Assembly (NCBI GenBank): GCA_964487155.1
Contig: CAZAQB010000027.1
Span: 1-29,982 of the forward strand
Source: CAZAQB01 sp964487155
GTDB taxonomy: Bacteria > Pseudomonadota > Gammaproteobacteria > Nitrococcales > Nitrococcaceae
Direction: 5' to 3'
DNA length: 29,982 bases
A program made the position numbers and the translations under genes. The notes under the pieces were generated by a model. It saw nothing but the letters and a program-made list of their open reading frames with translations, had not been told where the DNA came from and ran no database searches. How positions within the stretch are numbered: the first letter of the stretch is position 1; every line of letters starts with the position of its first letter. Shown in pieces: positions 23,640 through 29,982 of the stretch.

Positions 23640-24311
23640 ATGGGGGAGGTAAGTCTGGTCCTGATCATTCTGGTGGTGGAGGCGCTGCTGATGGCGGGGC
23701 TGGCCGGGCTCGCCTACGTCTATCATGCGCGGCTGCGCCGCGGCAGCGCGGAAACTGCTGCCGCGTCGGAAGACATTGCGATCCTGCTAGCCCGCAAGGT
23801 GGAGGCCACCCAGGGCGCCGTGCGCAGCCGCAGCGTGCTGCCCGGCGGCGACTCCAGGGACGACGCCGCCCTGCGCCTGCGCATCAAGGTGCTGGAGCTG
23901 GAGCAGCGGCTGGCGGACCCACAGCGCCGCGGCGACGATTACTGGGCCGGCGTTTGTTCCAGCTACGGTGCACTGACCGGACTGCTGGTCCCGCCGACCG
24001 CGGGCGAGACTCCCGCCGACGCGCCCCCTCGCCCGGAGGCGGACTGCGAGGACGAGGCCCGGGAACTGAACCGGCTACTGGAACTGCAGGAGCAGACCCT
24101 GGACCGGCTCAGCGCGGCCCTGGCCGGCCTGATCGAGGAACCCGAGGCCCACTGGCGCCAGGAGGCGGAGATCCAGTCGCTGCGGGAAGGAACCCGCAAG
24201 TTGCGCCAGGGCCTGGAGATCCTCAGCGACGAGGGCCGCTTCCTGGCCCAGCGCCTGGACGAACTGGAGGGCGCTGTCCAGCCGCCGCCCGTGGCGGCGG
24301 CCGGGGGCTAG
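23640..24311 (+). CDS. Membrane-anchored coiled-coil protein of unknown function
   Basis: A 223-residue protein not recognised as a named family. A single N-terminal hydrophobic segment (about residues 4-27, LVLIILVVEALLMAGLAGLA) is followed by a basic patch (ARLRRG), placing the rest in the cytoplasm. Two amphipathic helical stretches, around residues 77-97 and 137-165, and a third near 175-212 have heptad-like Leu/Ala spacing and suggest coiled coils. The tail is Pro/Ala-rich. The ATG at 23640 lies 35 bases after the MITE-like element and lacks a strong ribosome-binding site. Its TAG is part of the palindrome shared with the convergent acetolactate synthase gene. GC content and codon use look native, so I consider it a real gene. 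Confidence 0.65.
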   Translation: MGEVSLVLIILVVEALLMAGLAGLAYVYHARLRRGSAETAAASEDIAILLARKVEATQGAVRSRSVLPGGDSRDDAALRLRIKVLELEQRLADPQRRGDDYWAGVCSSYGALTGLLVPPTAGETPADAPPRPEADCEDEARELNRLLELQEQTLDRLSAALAGLIEEPEAHWRQEAEIQSLREGTRKLRQGLEILSDEGRFLAQRLDELEGAVQPPPVAAAGG

Positions 24312-24332
24312 TGTCCTGTCCCAGGACACTAG
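24308..24332. terminator. Perfect palindrome containing both convergent stop codons
   Basis: CTAGTGTCCTG and CAGGACACTAG form an 11-bp perfect stem with a 3-base loop. The plus-strand stop TAG (24309-24311) and the minus-strand stop TAG (24331-24329) both lie in its arms. No T-run follows on either side. Likely a shared bidirectional terminator or 3'-end stabiliser. Confidence 0.7.
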
Positions 24333-26191
24333 AACATCTCCGACGGGTCCAGGTTGTCCTTGGCCGGGGGCCGGCCCTGGCGGGCGGGGATGTGGTCCCC
24401 CGTGACCATGCTGTCGTAGCTCATGCCCGGCCCGACCATGGGGTATACCCCTGCGTCCTGGTCGATCAACACCTCGAGGAAGGCCGGACCGTCGAAGGAT
24501 ACGAAGTCGGTGAGGGCGGACTCCACGTCGTCCTTGTCGCTCACCCGCCGCGCGAACTCGAAGCCGTCAGATTCCGCGGCCTTGACGAAGTCCTTGCGGT
24601 GCAGGGACTTGTCGCTGGCCGAGAAGCGATCCTCGAAGTAGAGCCGCTGCCACTGGCGCACCATGCCGTCGCCCAGGTTGTTCAGCAGCAGCACCTTCAC
24701 CGGCAGGCCATAGGTGCTGACGGTCTCCATCTCCCCCAGGTTCATGCGGATGCTGCCGTCGCCGTCCACGTCCACCACCAGGGCGCCGGGGTTGGCGAAC
24801 TGGGCGCCAATGGCCGCCGGCAGGCCGAAGCCCATGGTCCCCATGCTGCCGGAGGTCATCCACAGTCGCGGCCGGCGGAAGTCCAGGTACTGGGCGGCCC
24901 ACATCTGGTGCTGGCCGACCCCGGTGCTGATGATGGCCTCGCCGCCGGTGAGACGATTCAACACCTCCAGCACGTATTGGGGCTGGATGCTGGCGGTGTC
25001 CCGGTCATAGCCCATCGGGTGGTCCTGGCGCAGCTTCTGGCAGTGGGCCACCCAGGGGGCGAAATCCTTGTGGAAACCGATGGAGCGGCCATACTCCAGC
25101 AACTGGCGCAGAGAGCGCCGGGCGTCCCCCACGTGGGCCCAGTCCACCGCCTTCACCTTGCCGATCTCGGCGGCATCGATGTCAATGTGGGCAATGTGCT
25201 CGGCGAGCGGCGCGAACGCGTCCGGCCGGCCGGCCACCCGGTCATCGAAGCGGCTGCCCACGGCGATCACGAAATCGCAGTCTTCGACGGCGTAGTTGGC
25301 GTAGGCGGTGCCGTGCATGCCCAGCATGTGAAGGGAAAGGCTGTCCTTGGTGTCTATGGCCCCCAGGCCCATGACCGTGGTCACCACCGGGATCTGGAAG
25401 GTGCGGGCGAACTCGGTGAGTTCGTCACCGGCGTCGTTGCTCACCACGCCGCCGCCGGCATAGATCAGCGGCCGGCTGGCATGGCGGAGCATCTCGAAGA
25501 ACTGCCGGCACTTGCGCTCGGAGAGCTTGGTGGAGCCCAGGGCCTCCATGCGCTGGCGGTAGCCGCGGATGGGGAGCACGCCGGCACCCTTGTACTCTCC
25601 GACCCAGTTCTGCACGTCCTTGGGAAGATCCACCACCACCGGCCCCGGGCGCCCGGAGCGGGCCACCTCGAAGGCGGTGCGCATGGTTTCCTCCAGCTGC
25701 TCCGGCTTGGTCACCAGGAACACGTGTTTGGCGCAGTTGCCCATGATGTTGACGATGGGCGCCTCCTGGAAGGCATCGGTGCCCATGGCGCCCCGGGCCA
25801 CCTGGCCGGTGATCAGCACCACCGGCACCGAGTCGGCCATGCAGTCGCGGATCGGGGTCACGGTGTTGGTGGCGCCCGGCCCGGAGGTCACCAGGAACAC
25901 CCCCACCTTGCCGGAACTGCGGGCGTAGCCGGCGGCCATGAAACCCGCGCCCTGCTCGTTGGCCGGCACGATGAGCCGCATCGGATCCTGACCGTCCGCG
26001 GTGCGGTGCTTCTCGTTGTAGCGGAACACCGCGTCATAGGTGGGCAGGATGGCCCCGCCGCTGTAGCCGAACACGGTATCCACGCCCTCGTCGGCCAGCA
26101 CCTGGACTACCATCTCGGCCCCGGACATGCGGTAGCCCGCCAGGGGGTGCTGTGAATCACTGGGTGCGCGCGCAGAGATCTGTGTATTCAT
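24329..26191 (-). CDS. Acetolactate synthase large subunit
   Basis: A 620-residue thiamine-diphosphate enzyme of branched-chain amino-acid synthesis, condensing two pyruvates (or pyruvate and 2-ketobutyrate). Catalytic E79 lies in VPANEQGAGFMAAGYAR. VTSGPGATN follows, then the FAD region with GSRFDDRVAGR and the TPP motif starting GDGSIRMNLGEME and ending LLLNN. The MVRQWQRLYF segment is typical of biosynthetic AHAS. About 20 residues precede MSGAEM, a longer N-terminus than usual; 26191 is the best ATG, with M22 at 26128 as alternative. The regulatory small subunit and ilvC, normally just downstream, are absent: the next gene is convergent. A catabolic or other TPP-family role cannot be fully excluded. 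Confidence 0.85.
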   Translation of the reverse strand: MNTQISARAPSDSQHPLAGYRMSGAEMVVQVLADEGVDTVFGYSGGAILPTYDAVFRYNEKHRTADGQDPMRLIVPANEQGAGFMAAGYARSSGKVGVFLVTSGPGATNTVTPIRDCMADSVPVVLITGQVARGAMGTDAFQEAPIVNIMGNCAKHVFLVTKPEQLEETMRTAFEVARSGRPGPVVVDLPKDVQNWVGEYKGAGVLPIRGYRQRMEALGSTKLSERKCRQFFEMLRHASRPLIYAGGGVVSNDAGDELTEFARTFQIPVVTTVMGLGAIDTKDSLSLHMLGMHGTAYANYAVEDCDFVIAVGSRFDDRVAGRPDAFAPLAEHIAHIDIDAAEIGKVKAVDWAHVGDARRSLRQLLEYGRSIGFHKDFAPWVAHCQKLRQDHPMGYDRDTASIQPQYVLEVLNRLTGGEAIISTGVGQHQMWAAQYLDFRRPRLWMTSGSMGTMGFGLPAAIGAQFANPGALVVDVDGDGSIRMNLGEMETVSTYGLPVKVLLLNNLGDGMVRQWQRLYFEDRFSASDKSLHRKDFVKAAESDGFEFARRVSDKDDVESALTDFVSFDGPAFLEVLIDQDAGVYPMVGPGMSYDSMVTGDHIPARQGRPPAKDNLDPSEMF

Positions 26192-26276
26192 TATCCGGGG
26201 ATATTCGGCTGGTTTCGGGGAATCAACAATCATAGAAGGTCGGCACCAGGGCCGACAAGCGCACCGGGCGGAAGCG

Positions 26277-27035
26277 TCAGGACTTCTCCAGGGCGCCTTC
26301 CACCAGCGCCGGCAGGCAGGTGGCGGCAGTGCCGTCCAGACGCCACGCGGCGCGCGGCGACAGGGGCGTAGGCTCGGGGTTGATTTCCACCACCGGGATG
26401 GCCCGATCCAGGGCCACTTCAGGCAGGGAGGCGGCAGGCTGCACCAGGCTGGAGGTGCCCACGCTGAGCACCAGATCGGCCTGCCCCACGGCCTCGGCGG
26501 CGGCCTCCAGGGCCCCCGCGGGCAGCATCTCGCCGAACCACACCACGCCGGGCCGCAGGGGGGCATCACAGGTGGGGCAGCGCGGCGGGCGGCGGCTGTC
26601 GGATTCCCAACCGGTCACCTCACCGCAGCGAGCGCTGCACAGGGTGCGGGTGATGTCGCCGTGCAGGGTGATGACCCGGCTGCTGCCGGCCCGCCGGTGC
26701 AGGCCGTCGACGTTCTGGGTGGCCACGGTGACATCCACCCCGGACCGCTCCCACTGCGCAAGGGCCCGGTGACCGGCGTTGGGCGCCGCCTGGGCCACGA
26801 GTTCCCGGCGCCAGCAATACCAGTCCCAGACCCGCTCGGGATCGCGGGCGAAGGCCTCCGGGGTGGCCAGCTGCATGGGATCGAATCGGGCCCAAATGCC
26901 GGTCTGGGCGTCCCGGAAGGTGGGCACGCCGCTCTCGGCGGAGATTCCGGCGCCGGTCAGCACCGCCACCCGGCGCACGCGCCGGGCCAGGGCGGCCAGT
27001 TTATTGGGGATGGAAACCGGGTCGGCCTGCTCCAT
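26277..27035 (-). CDS. NAD-dependent protein deacylase, class III sirtuin (CobB-like)
   Basis: A 252-residue Sir2-family enzyme that removes acyl groups from lysines using NAD. GAGISAESGVPTFRD, TQNVDGLH and the catalytic LHGD are all present, and two Cys pairs (LCSARC and RCPTC) form the zinc site. Tyr73 and Arg76 (WYCWRR) occupy the positions that select succinyl/malonyl groups in CobB and SIRT5, so desuccinylase activity is likely. The ATG at 27035 precedes the family N-terminus closely. It lies 85 bases upstream of the acetolactate synthase gene in the same direction and diverges from serB over 68 bases. Confidence 0.9.
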   Translation of the reverse strand: MEQADPVSIPNKLAALARRVRRVAVLTGAGISAESGVPTFRDAQTGIWARFDPMQLATPEAFARDPERVWDWYCWRRELVAQAAPNAGHRALAQWERSGVDVTVATQNVDGLHRRAGSSRVITLHGDITRTLCSARCGEVTGWESDSRRPPRCPTCDAPLRPGVVWFGEMLPAGALEAAAEAVGQADLVLSVGTSSLVQPAASLPEVALDRAIPVVEINPEPTPLSPRAAWRLDGTAATCLPALVEGALEKS

Positions 27036-27066
27036 GGGCGCAGCATAGGCGGGGTGGCGGATGGCG

Positions 27067-27072
27067 TACAAT
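27067..27072 (+). promoter_or_regulatory. Candidate -10 of the serB promoter
   Basis: TACAAT matches the sigma-70 -10 in five of six positions. Transcription would begin near 27079, 25 bases before the chosen GTG. It overlaps an upstream ATG at 27071, arguing against that ATG as the start. No convincing -35 at 17 bases. Confidence 0.5.
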
Positions 27073-27103
27073 GCCGCTCCCTGCAACCCAGGAGCCGCGG
27101 AGA

Positions 27104-28315
27104 GTGAGCGACATCGTCCTGATCAACGTCTCCGGCCCGGACCGCCCCGGCCTGACGTCCTCGCTGATGGGCATCCTCGCCGAGTCGGATGTGCGCATCC
27201 TGGACATCGGCCAGGCCATGATTCACGACACCCTGTCGCTGGGAATGCTGGTGAAGATTCCCGACGAGGCCCGCATGGCCCCGGTGCTGAAGGACGTGCT
27301 GTTCCACGCCCACCACCTGGATCTGCGGGTGCGCTTCACGCCCATCACGGCGGAGCGCTACGAGCAGTGGGTGCGGGGCGAGGAGGCCCCGCGCTTCGTC
27401 ATCACCCTGCTGGGCCGGCGGGTCACGGCCCAGCAAATCGGCCGCATCGCCGGCGTGATCACCGACAGCGGCCTCAACATCGAGGACATCGTGCGCCTGT
27501 CCGGGCGCACGCCGCTGCACGACGAACACTCCACCCGGCCGGCCTGCATCGAGCTGACCGTGCGGGGCCACCCCCCGGATCCGGACGCCATGAAGGCCAC
27601 CTTCCTGGAGCTCTCCCAGGAGCTGGCGGTGGACATCTCCTTCCAGGAGGAGAACCTGTACCGCCGCAACCGCCGGCTGGTGGTGTTCGACATGGATTCC
27701 ACCCTGATCGAGCAGGAGGTCATCGACGAACTGGCCGCCGAGGCGGGCGCCGGCGAGGAAGTCAGCCGCGTCACCGCCGCCGCCATGGCCGGCGAGCTGG
27801 ACTTCACCGAGAGCCTGCGCCGCCGGGTGGCCTGCCTGGAGGGCCTGGAGGAATCCGTGCTGGAGCGGGTGGCCGAGCGCCTGCGCCTCACAGAGGGGGC
27901 CGAGCGGCTGCTGGGGATCCTCAAGAGCCTGGGCTACAAGACCGCGGTCATCTCCGGCGGTTTTGACTACTTCGGCCGGCGGCTGCAGACTCGCCTGGGG
28001 CTGGACTACATGCATGCCAACGTGCTGGAGATCTCCGGCGGCCGGCTCACCGGGCGCGTCCTGGGCCCCGTGATCGACGGGGCCCGCAAAGCGGAACTGC
28101 TGGCCGCCACAGCCCACCAGGAGAGCATCTCCCCGGAACAGGTGGTGGCGGTGGGCGACGGCGCCAACGACCTGCCCATGCTGCGCGCCGCCGGCCTCGG
28201 CATCGCCTTCCACGCCAAGCCCCTGGTCCAGCGCAGCGCCCGCCAGGCCATCTCCACGGTGGGCCTGGACGGCGTGCTCTATCTCATGGGGATCAAGGAT
28301 CCGGAGCATGGGTGA
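27104..28315 (+). CDS. serB: Phosphoserine phosphatase with tandem ACT domains
   Basis: A 403-residue HAD-family enzyme completing serine synthesis by dephosphorylating O-phosphoserine. Two N-terminal ACT-type regulatory domains (about residues 1-80 and 90-170) precede the catalytic domain. Motif I is FDMDSTLIEQE (nucleophile and acid Asp), motif II SGGFDYF, and motif IV GDGANDLPML. The GTG at 27104 has AGGAG nine bases upstream and gives the ACT-domain strand SDIVLINVSG directly. The ACT pair suggests allosteric control by serine or another amino acid. A heptamer repeat array follows the stop. Confidence 0.93.
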   Translation: MSDIVLINVSGPDRPGLTSSLMGILAESDVRILDIGQAMIHDTLSLGMLVKIPDEARMAPVLKDVLFHAHHLDLRVRFTPITAERYEQWVRGEEAPRFVITLLGRRVTAQQIGRIAGVITDSGLNIEDIVRLSGRTPLHDEHSTRPACIELTVRGHPPDPDAMKATFLELSQELAVDISFQEENLYRRNRRLVVFDMDSTLIEQEVIDELAAEAGAGEEVSRVTAAAMAGELDFTESLRRRVACLEGLEESVLERVAERLRLTEGAERLLGILKSLGYKTAVISGGFDYFGRRLQTRLGLDYMHANVLEISGGRLTGRVLGPVIDGARKAELLAATAHQESISPEQVVAVGDGANDLPMLRAAGLGIAFHAKPLVQRSARQAISTVGLDGVLYLMGIKDPEHG

Positions 28316-28318
28316 GAG

Positions 28319-28374
28319 GGACTGAGGACTGAGGACTGAGGACTGAGGACTGAGGACTGAGGACTGAGGACTGA
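28319..28374 (+). repeat. Heptanucleotide tandem repeat, eight GGACTGA units
   Basis: Eight perfect GGACTGA units begin three bases after the serB stop. Three units of the reverse complement (TCAGTCC) follow at 28421-28441, so a 21-bp stem with a ~46-base loop can form. A terminator or slip-strand role is possible. Confidence 0.9.
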
Positions 28375-28420
28375 GCAGAGCGTGGCTTCGCCGCGGCGCC
28401 CGTCAAGCCCCCTCTTCCAC

Positions 28421-28441
28421 TCAGTCCTCAGTCCTCAGTCC
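28421..28441 (-). repeat. Inverted partner of the GGACTGA array, three units
   Basis: Three perfect TCAGTCC units, the reverse complement of the upstream array. It lies 80 bases before the ald start and can pair with any three adjacent units of the eight upstream. Confidence 0.9.
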
Positions 28442-28520
28442 CGTTCCCTCCAGGCAACTGACCCCAATCGTCTCCGGGCCCACTAATCTGTAATCGAGAG
28501 TCCAAAGGAGGCCAATCCCC

Positions 28521-29672
28521 ATGCGCGTCGGTGTACCCCGGGAGATCAAGAACCACGAATACCGGGTGGGTCTCACCCCGGCCAGCGTGCGCGAGTTCGT
28601 GGCCCACGGCCACTCGGTGAAGATGGAGACCGGCGCCGGCAACGGTATCGGCTGCCCGGACGAGGCCTACCGCGCGGCGGGAGCGCAGATCGCCGCCACG
28701 GCGGCGGAGGTGTTCGAAGACGCCGAGCTGCTGGTGAAGGTCAAGGAACCCCAGGCGGACGAGCGGCGCATGCTGAGACCGGGGCAGATCCTGTTCGCCT
28801 ACCTGCACCTGGCGCCCGACCCGGACCAGACCCGGGATCTGGTGACCAGCCGGGCGGTGTGCATCGCCTACGAGACGGTACGGGATGTTGCCGGCGGCCT
28901 GCCCCTGCTGGCGCCCATGTCCCAGGTGGCCGGCAGGCTGGCGGTGCAGGCCGGCGCCCACTGCCTGGAGCGCGCCCATGGCGGCAGCGGCGTGCTGCTG
29001 GGGGGCGTGCCCGGCGTCCCCCCGGCCCGGGTGGCGGTGATCGGCGGCGGCGTCGTGGGCGAGAACGCCATCAACATCGCCATCGGCATGGGCGCCGACG
29101 TCACGGTGCTGGACCGCAACGTGGAGGTGCTGCGTCGGCTCGCCTACCACTTCGGCCCGGCACTGACCACGGTCTACTCCACCCGCTCGGCCCTGGAGGA
29201 ATACGTCCTGGAGGCCGACCTGGTGATCGGCGCCGTGCTGGTGGCCGGCGCAGCAGCACCCCGGTTGGTGACCCGCGACATGGTCCGCGAGATGCGTGCC
29301 GGGGCGGTGCTGGTGGACGTGGCCATCGACCAGGGCGGCTGCTTCGACACCTCACACCCCACTACCCACGCCGATCCCACCTACGTGGTGGACGACGTGG
29401 TGCACTACTGCGTAGCCAACATGCCAGGCGCCGTACCCCGCACCTCGACCCACGCTCTCAACAACGTCACTCTGCCCTATGCGCTGGCCCTGGCCGACAA
29501 GGGCTACCAGCGGGCGCTGCTGGACGACCCGCTGTTCCGCCAGGGCCTCAACGTCTGCAACGGCCAGATCACCTACCAGGCGGTGGCCGAGGCCCAGGGC
29601 TACAGCTTCGTGGAACCGGAGCGGGCGCTGGATCCCAACCACCCGGACCTGGACGCCGAACAGTACCGCTGA
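28521..29672 (+). CDS. ald: Alanine dehydrogenase
   Basis: A 383-residue NAD-dependent enzyme interconverting L-alanine with pyruvate and ammonia. Length and residues match the family: catalytic K75 (LVKVKEP) and H96 (AYLHLAPD), the NAD-binding VIGGGVVGENAINIAIGMG (residues 173-191) and DVAIDQGGC. A strong AAAGGAGG at 28504-28511, nine bases before the ATG, fixes the start. It is monocistronic in this window, between the heptamer repeat and a block of REP elements. It may link to the branched-chain and serine genes as pyruvate/amino-acid metabolism, but no shared control is visible. Confidence 0.95.
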   Translation: MRVGVPREIKNHEYRVGLTPASVREFVAHGHSVKMETGAGNGIGCPDEAYRAAGAQIAATAAEVFEDAELLVKVKEPQADERRMLRPGQILFAYLHLAPDPDQTRDLVTSRAVCIAYETVRDVAGGLPLLAPMSQVAGRLAVQAGAHCLERAHGGSGVLLGGVPGVPPARVAVIGGGVVGENAINIAIGMGADVTVLDRNVEVLRRLAYHFGPALTTVYSTRSALEEYVLEADLVIGAVLVAGAAAPRLVTRDMVREMRAGAVLVDVAIDQGGCFDTSHPTTHADPTYVVDDVVHYCVANMPGAVPRTSTHALNNVTLPYALALADKGYQRALLDDPLFRQGLNVCNGQITYQAVAEAQGYSFVEPERALDPNHPDLDAEQYR

Positions 29673-29706
29673 GGGAGTCCGCCGGACACCAGGCAGCCGA
29701 ACCTGC

Positions 29707-29729
29707 CGGATGCGCTGCGCGTATCCGGC
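29707..29729. repeat. REP-like palindrome, CCGGAT family, copy 2
   Basis: Arms CCGGAT and ATCCGG enclose GCG-CTG-CGC, the same layout as at 33-55. It begins 35 bases after the ald stop and could end or stabilise that transcript. Confidence 0.6.
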
Positions 29730-29845
29730 CAGGAGCAACCGCCGGCGCTCACTCCCCTCGCCCCTCGCGGGCTGACCTTGTCGCACAACCTCGCTGGAGA
29801 GACACCCCGGCGCTCCGCCCGGCTGGTGAGCCGTCCGGTAGTCCG

Positions 29846-29872
29846 GTAGGTCGGCTGCTCATGGCAGCCGAC
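29846..29872 (+). repeat. REP-type hairpin, TCATG-loop family, copy 2
   Basis: A GTAG foot (29846-29849), then a perfect 9-bp stem GTCGGCTGC/GCAGCCGAC with loop TCATG. It pairs with an inverted relative 34 bases downstream. Confidence 0.75.
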
Positions 29873-29906
29873 ATCTGCGCCCACCGTGGCTATGGCCCGG
29901 CCGCCT

Positions 29907-29933
29907 GTCGGTTGCCAGGAGCAACCGACCTAG
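29907..29933 (-). repeat. REP-type hairpin, TCATG-loop family, copy 3
   Basis: On the minus strand a CTAG foot, then stem GTCGGTTGC/GCAACCGAC with loop TCCTG. Relative to copy 2 one stem pair changes from C-G to T-A with pairing kept. Together the two form an 88-bp REPIN-like inverted pair. Confidence 0.7.
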
Positions 29934-29982
29934 CAGCCTGTCGGACTTAGGGGGTCGTAGCGAGGCGAGTGGGAAACGGAGG

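Larger units (their letters stand above)
29673..29982. other. Gene-free right edge with REP elements
   Basis: No credible coding sequence. It contains a CCGGAT palindrome (29707-29729) just after ald and an inverted REP pair (29846-29933). The last ~50 bases start with GCAGCCTGTCGGACTTAG and may be the edge of another repeat cut by the window. Confidence 0.65.

Noticed and set aside
27071..27103. ATG at 27071 as the serB start
   Set aside because: It overlaps the probable -10 and adds 11 residues with no ACT homology; the GTG at 27104 has AGGAG at a good distance.
28319..28441. CRISPR-like array
   Set aside because: Units are seven bases with no spacers, and no cas genes are present; it is a simple tandem repeat.

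Overview
The window is about 30 kb of high-GC bacterial chromosome. Gene content and order point to a gammaproteobacterium: mltD diverges from a yafS-like methyltransferase, rnhA and dnaQ, and minCDE, htpG, serB and ald follow. GC-rich codon use and the abundant palindromic repeats would suit an Ectothiorhodospiraceae/Chromatiales-type organism, but that lineage is an inference. No phage, plasmid, CRISPR, rRNA or tRNA genes were seen. A run of exactly 100 N (10799-10898) marks an assembly gap inside an RND pump gene.

Layout. (1) 161-4267: a metallophosphoesterase diverges from a tightly overlapping three-gene lipid operon. The operon encodes a CDP-alcohol phosphatidyltransferase with an extra N-terminal domain, a diacylglycerol-kinase-family lipid kinase, and a nucleotidyltransferase-like protein whose motif order resembles mitochondrial Tam41 CDP-diacylglycerol synthase. 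Together they could run DAG to PA to CDP-DAG to phospholipid, and this is the most interesting system here. (2) 4385-7866: a SAM methyltransferase diverges from two overlapping GT4 glycosyltransferases, probably for a surface glycan. (3) 13888-7879 (minus): a DUF523/DUF1722 protein, an RND adaptor, an RND permease and a CinA-type domain protein, in one direction with short gaps. (4) 14233-18893: YigB-like HAD phosphatase, dnaQ, rnhA, yafS-like methyltransferase (minus), then mltD (plus). (5) 18936-20791: minCDE (minus). (6) 21446-24311: htpG with a recognisable heat-shock promoter, and a small membrane-anchored coiled-coil protein. (7) 24329-29672: an acetolactate synthase large subunit without its small subunit, a class III sirtuin, serB and alanine dehydrogenase.

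Repeats are the second theme. Two 161-bp MITE-like elements with matching terminal inverted repeats lie about 18 kb apart in opposite orientation (5256-5416 and 23444-23604), about 96% identical by hand alignment. One is flanked by a CTAA duplication. At least three REP-type hairpin families occur between genes. Two of them carry a GTAG foot and show compensatory arm changes, as expected for RAYT-type REP/REPIN sequences. A further dispersed repeat with core CACAGATTAACGCGGAT lies between minC and htpG, and a GGACTGA heptamer array with an inverted partner separates serB from ald. All gene starts were chosen by eye from family N-termini, ribosome-binding sites and overlaps. Family names come from motif recognition without database searches.
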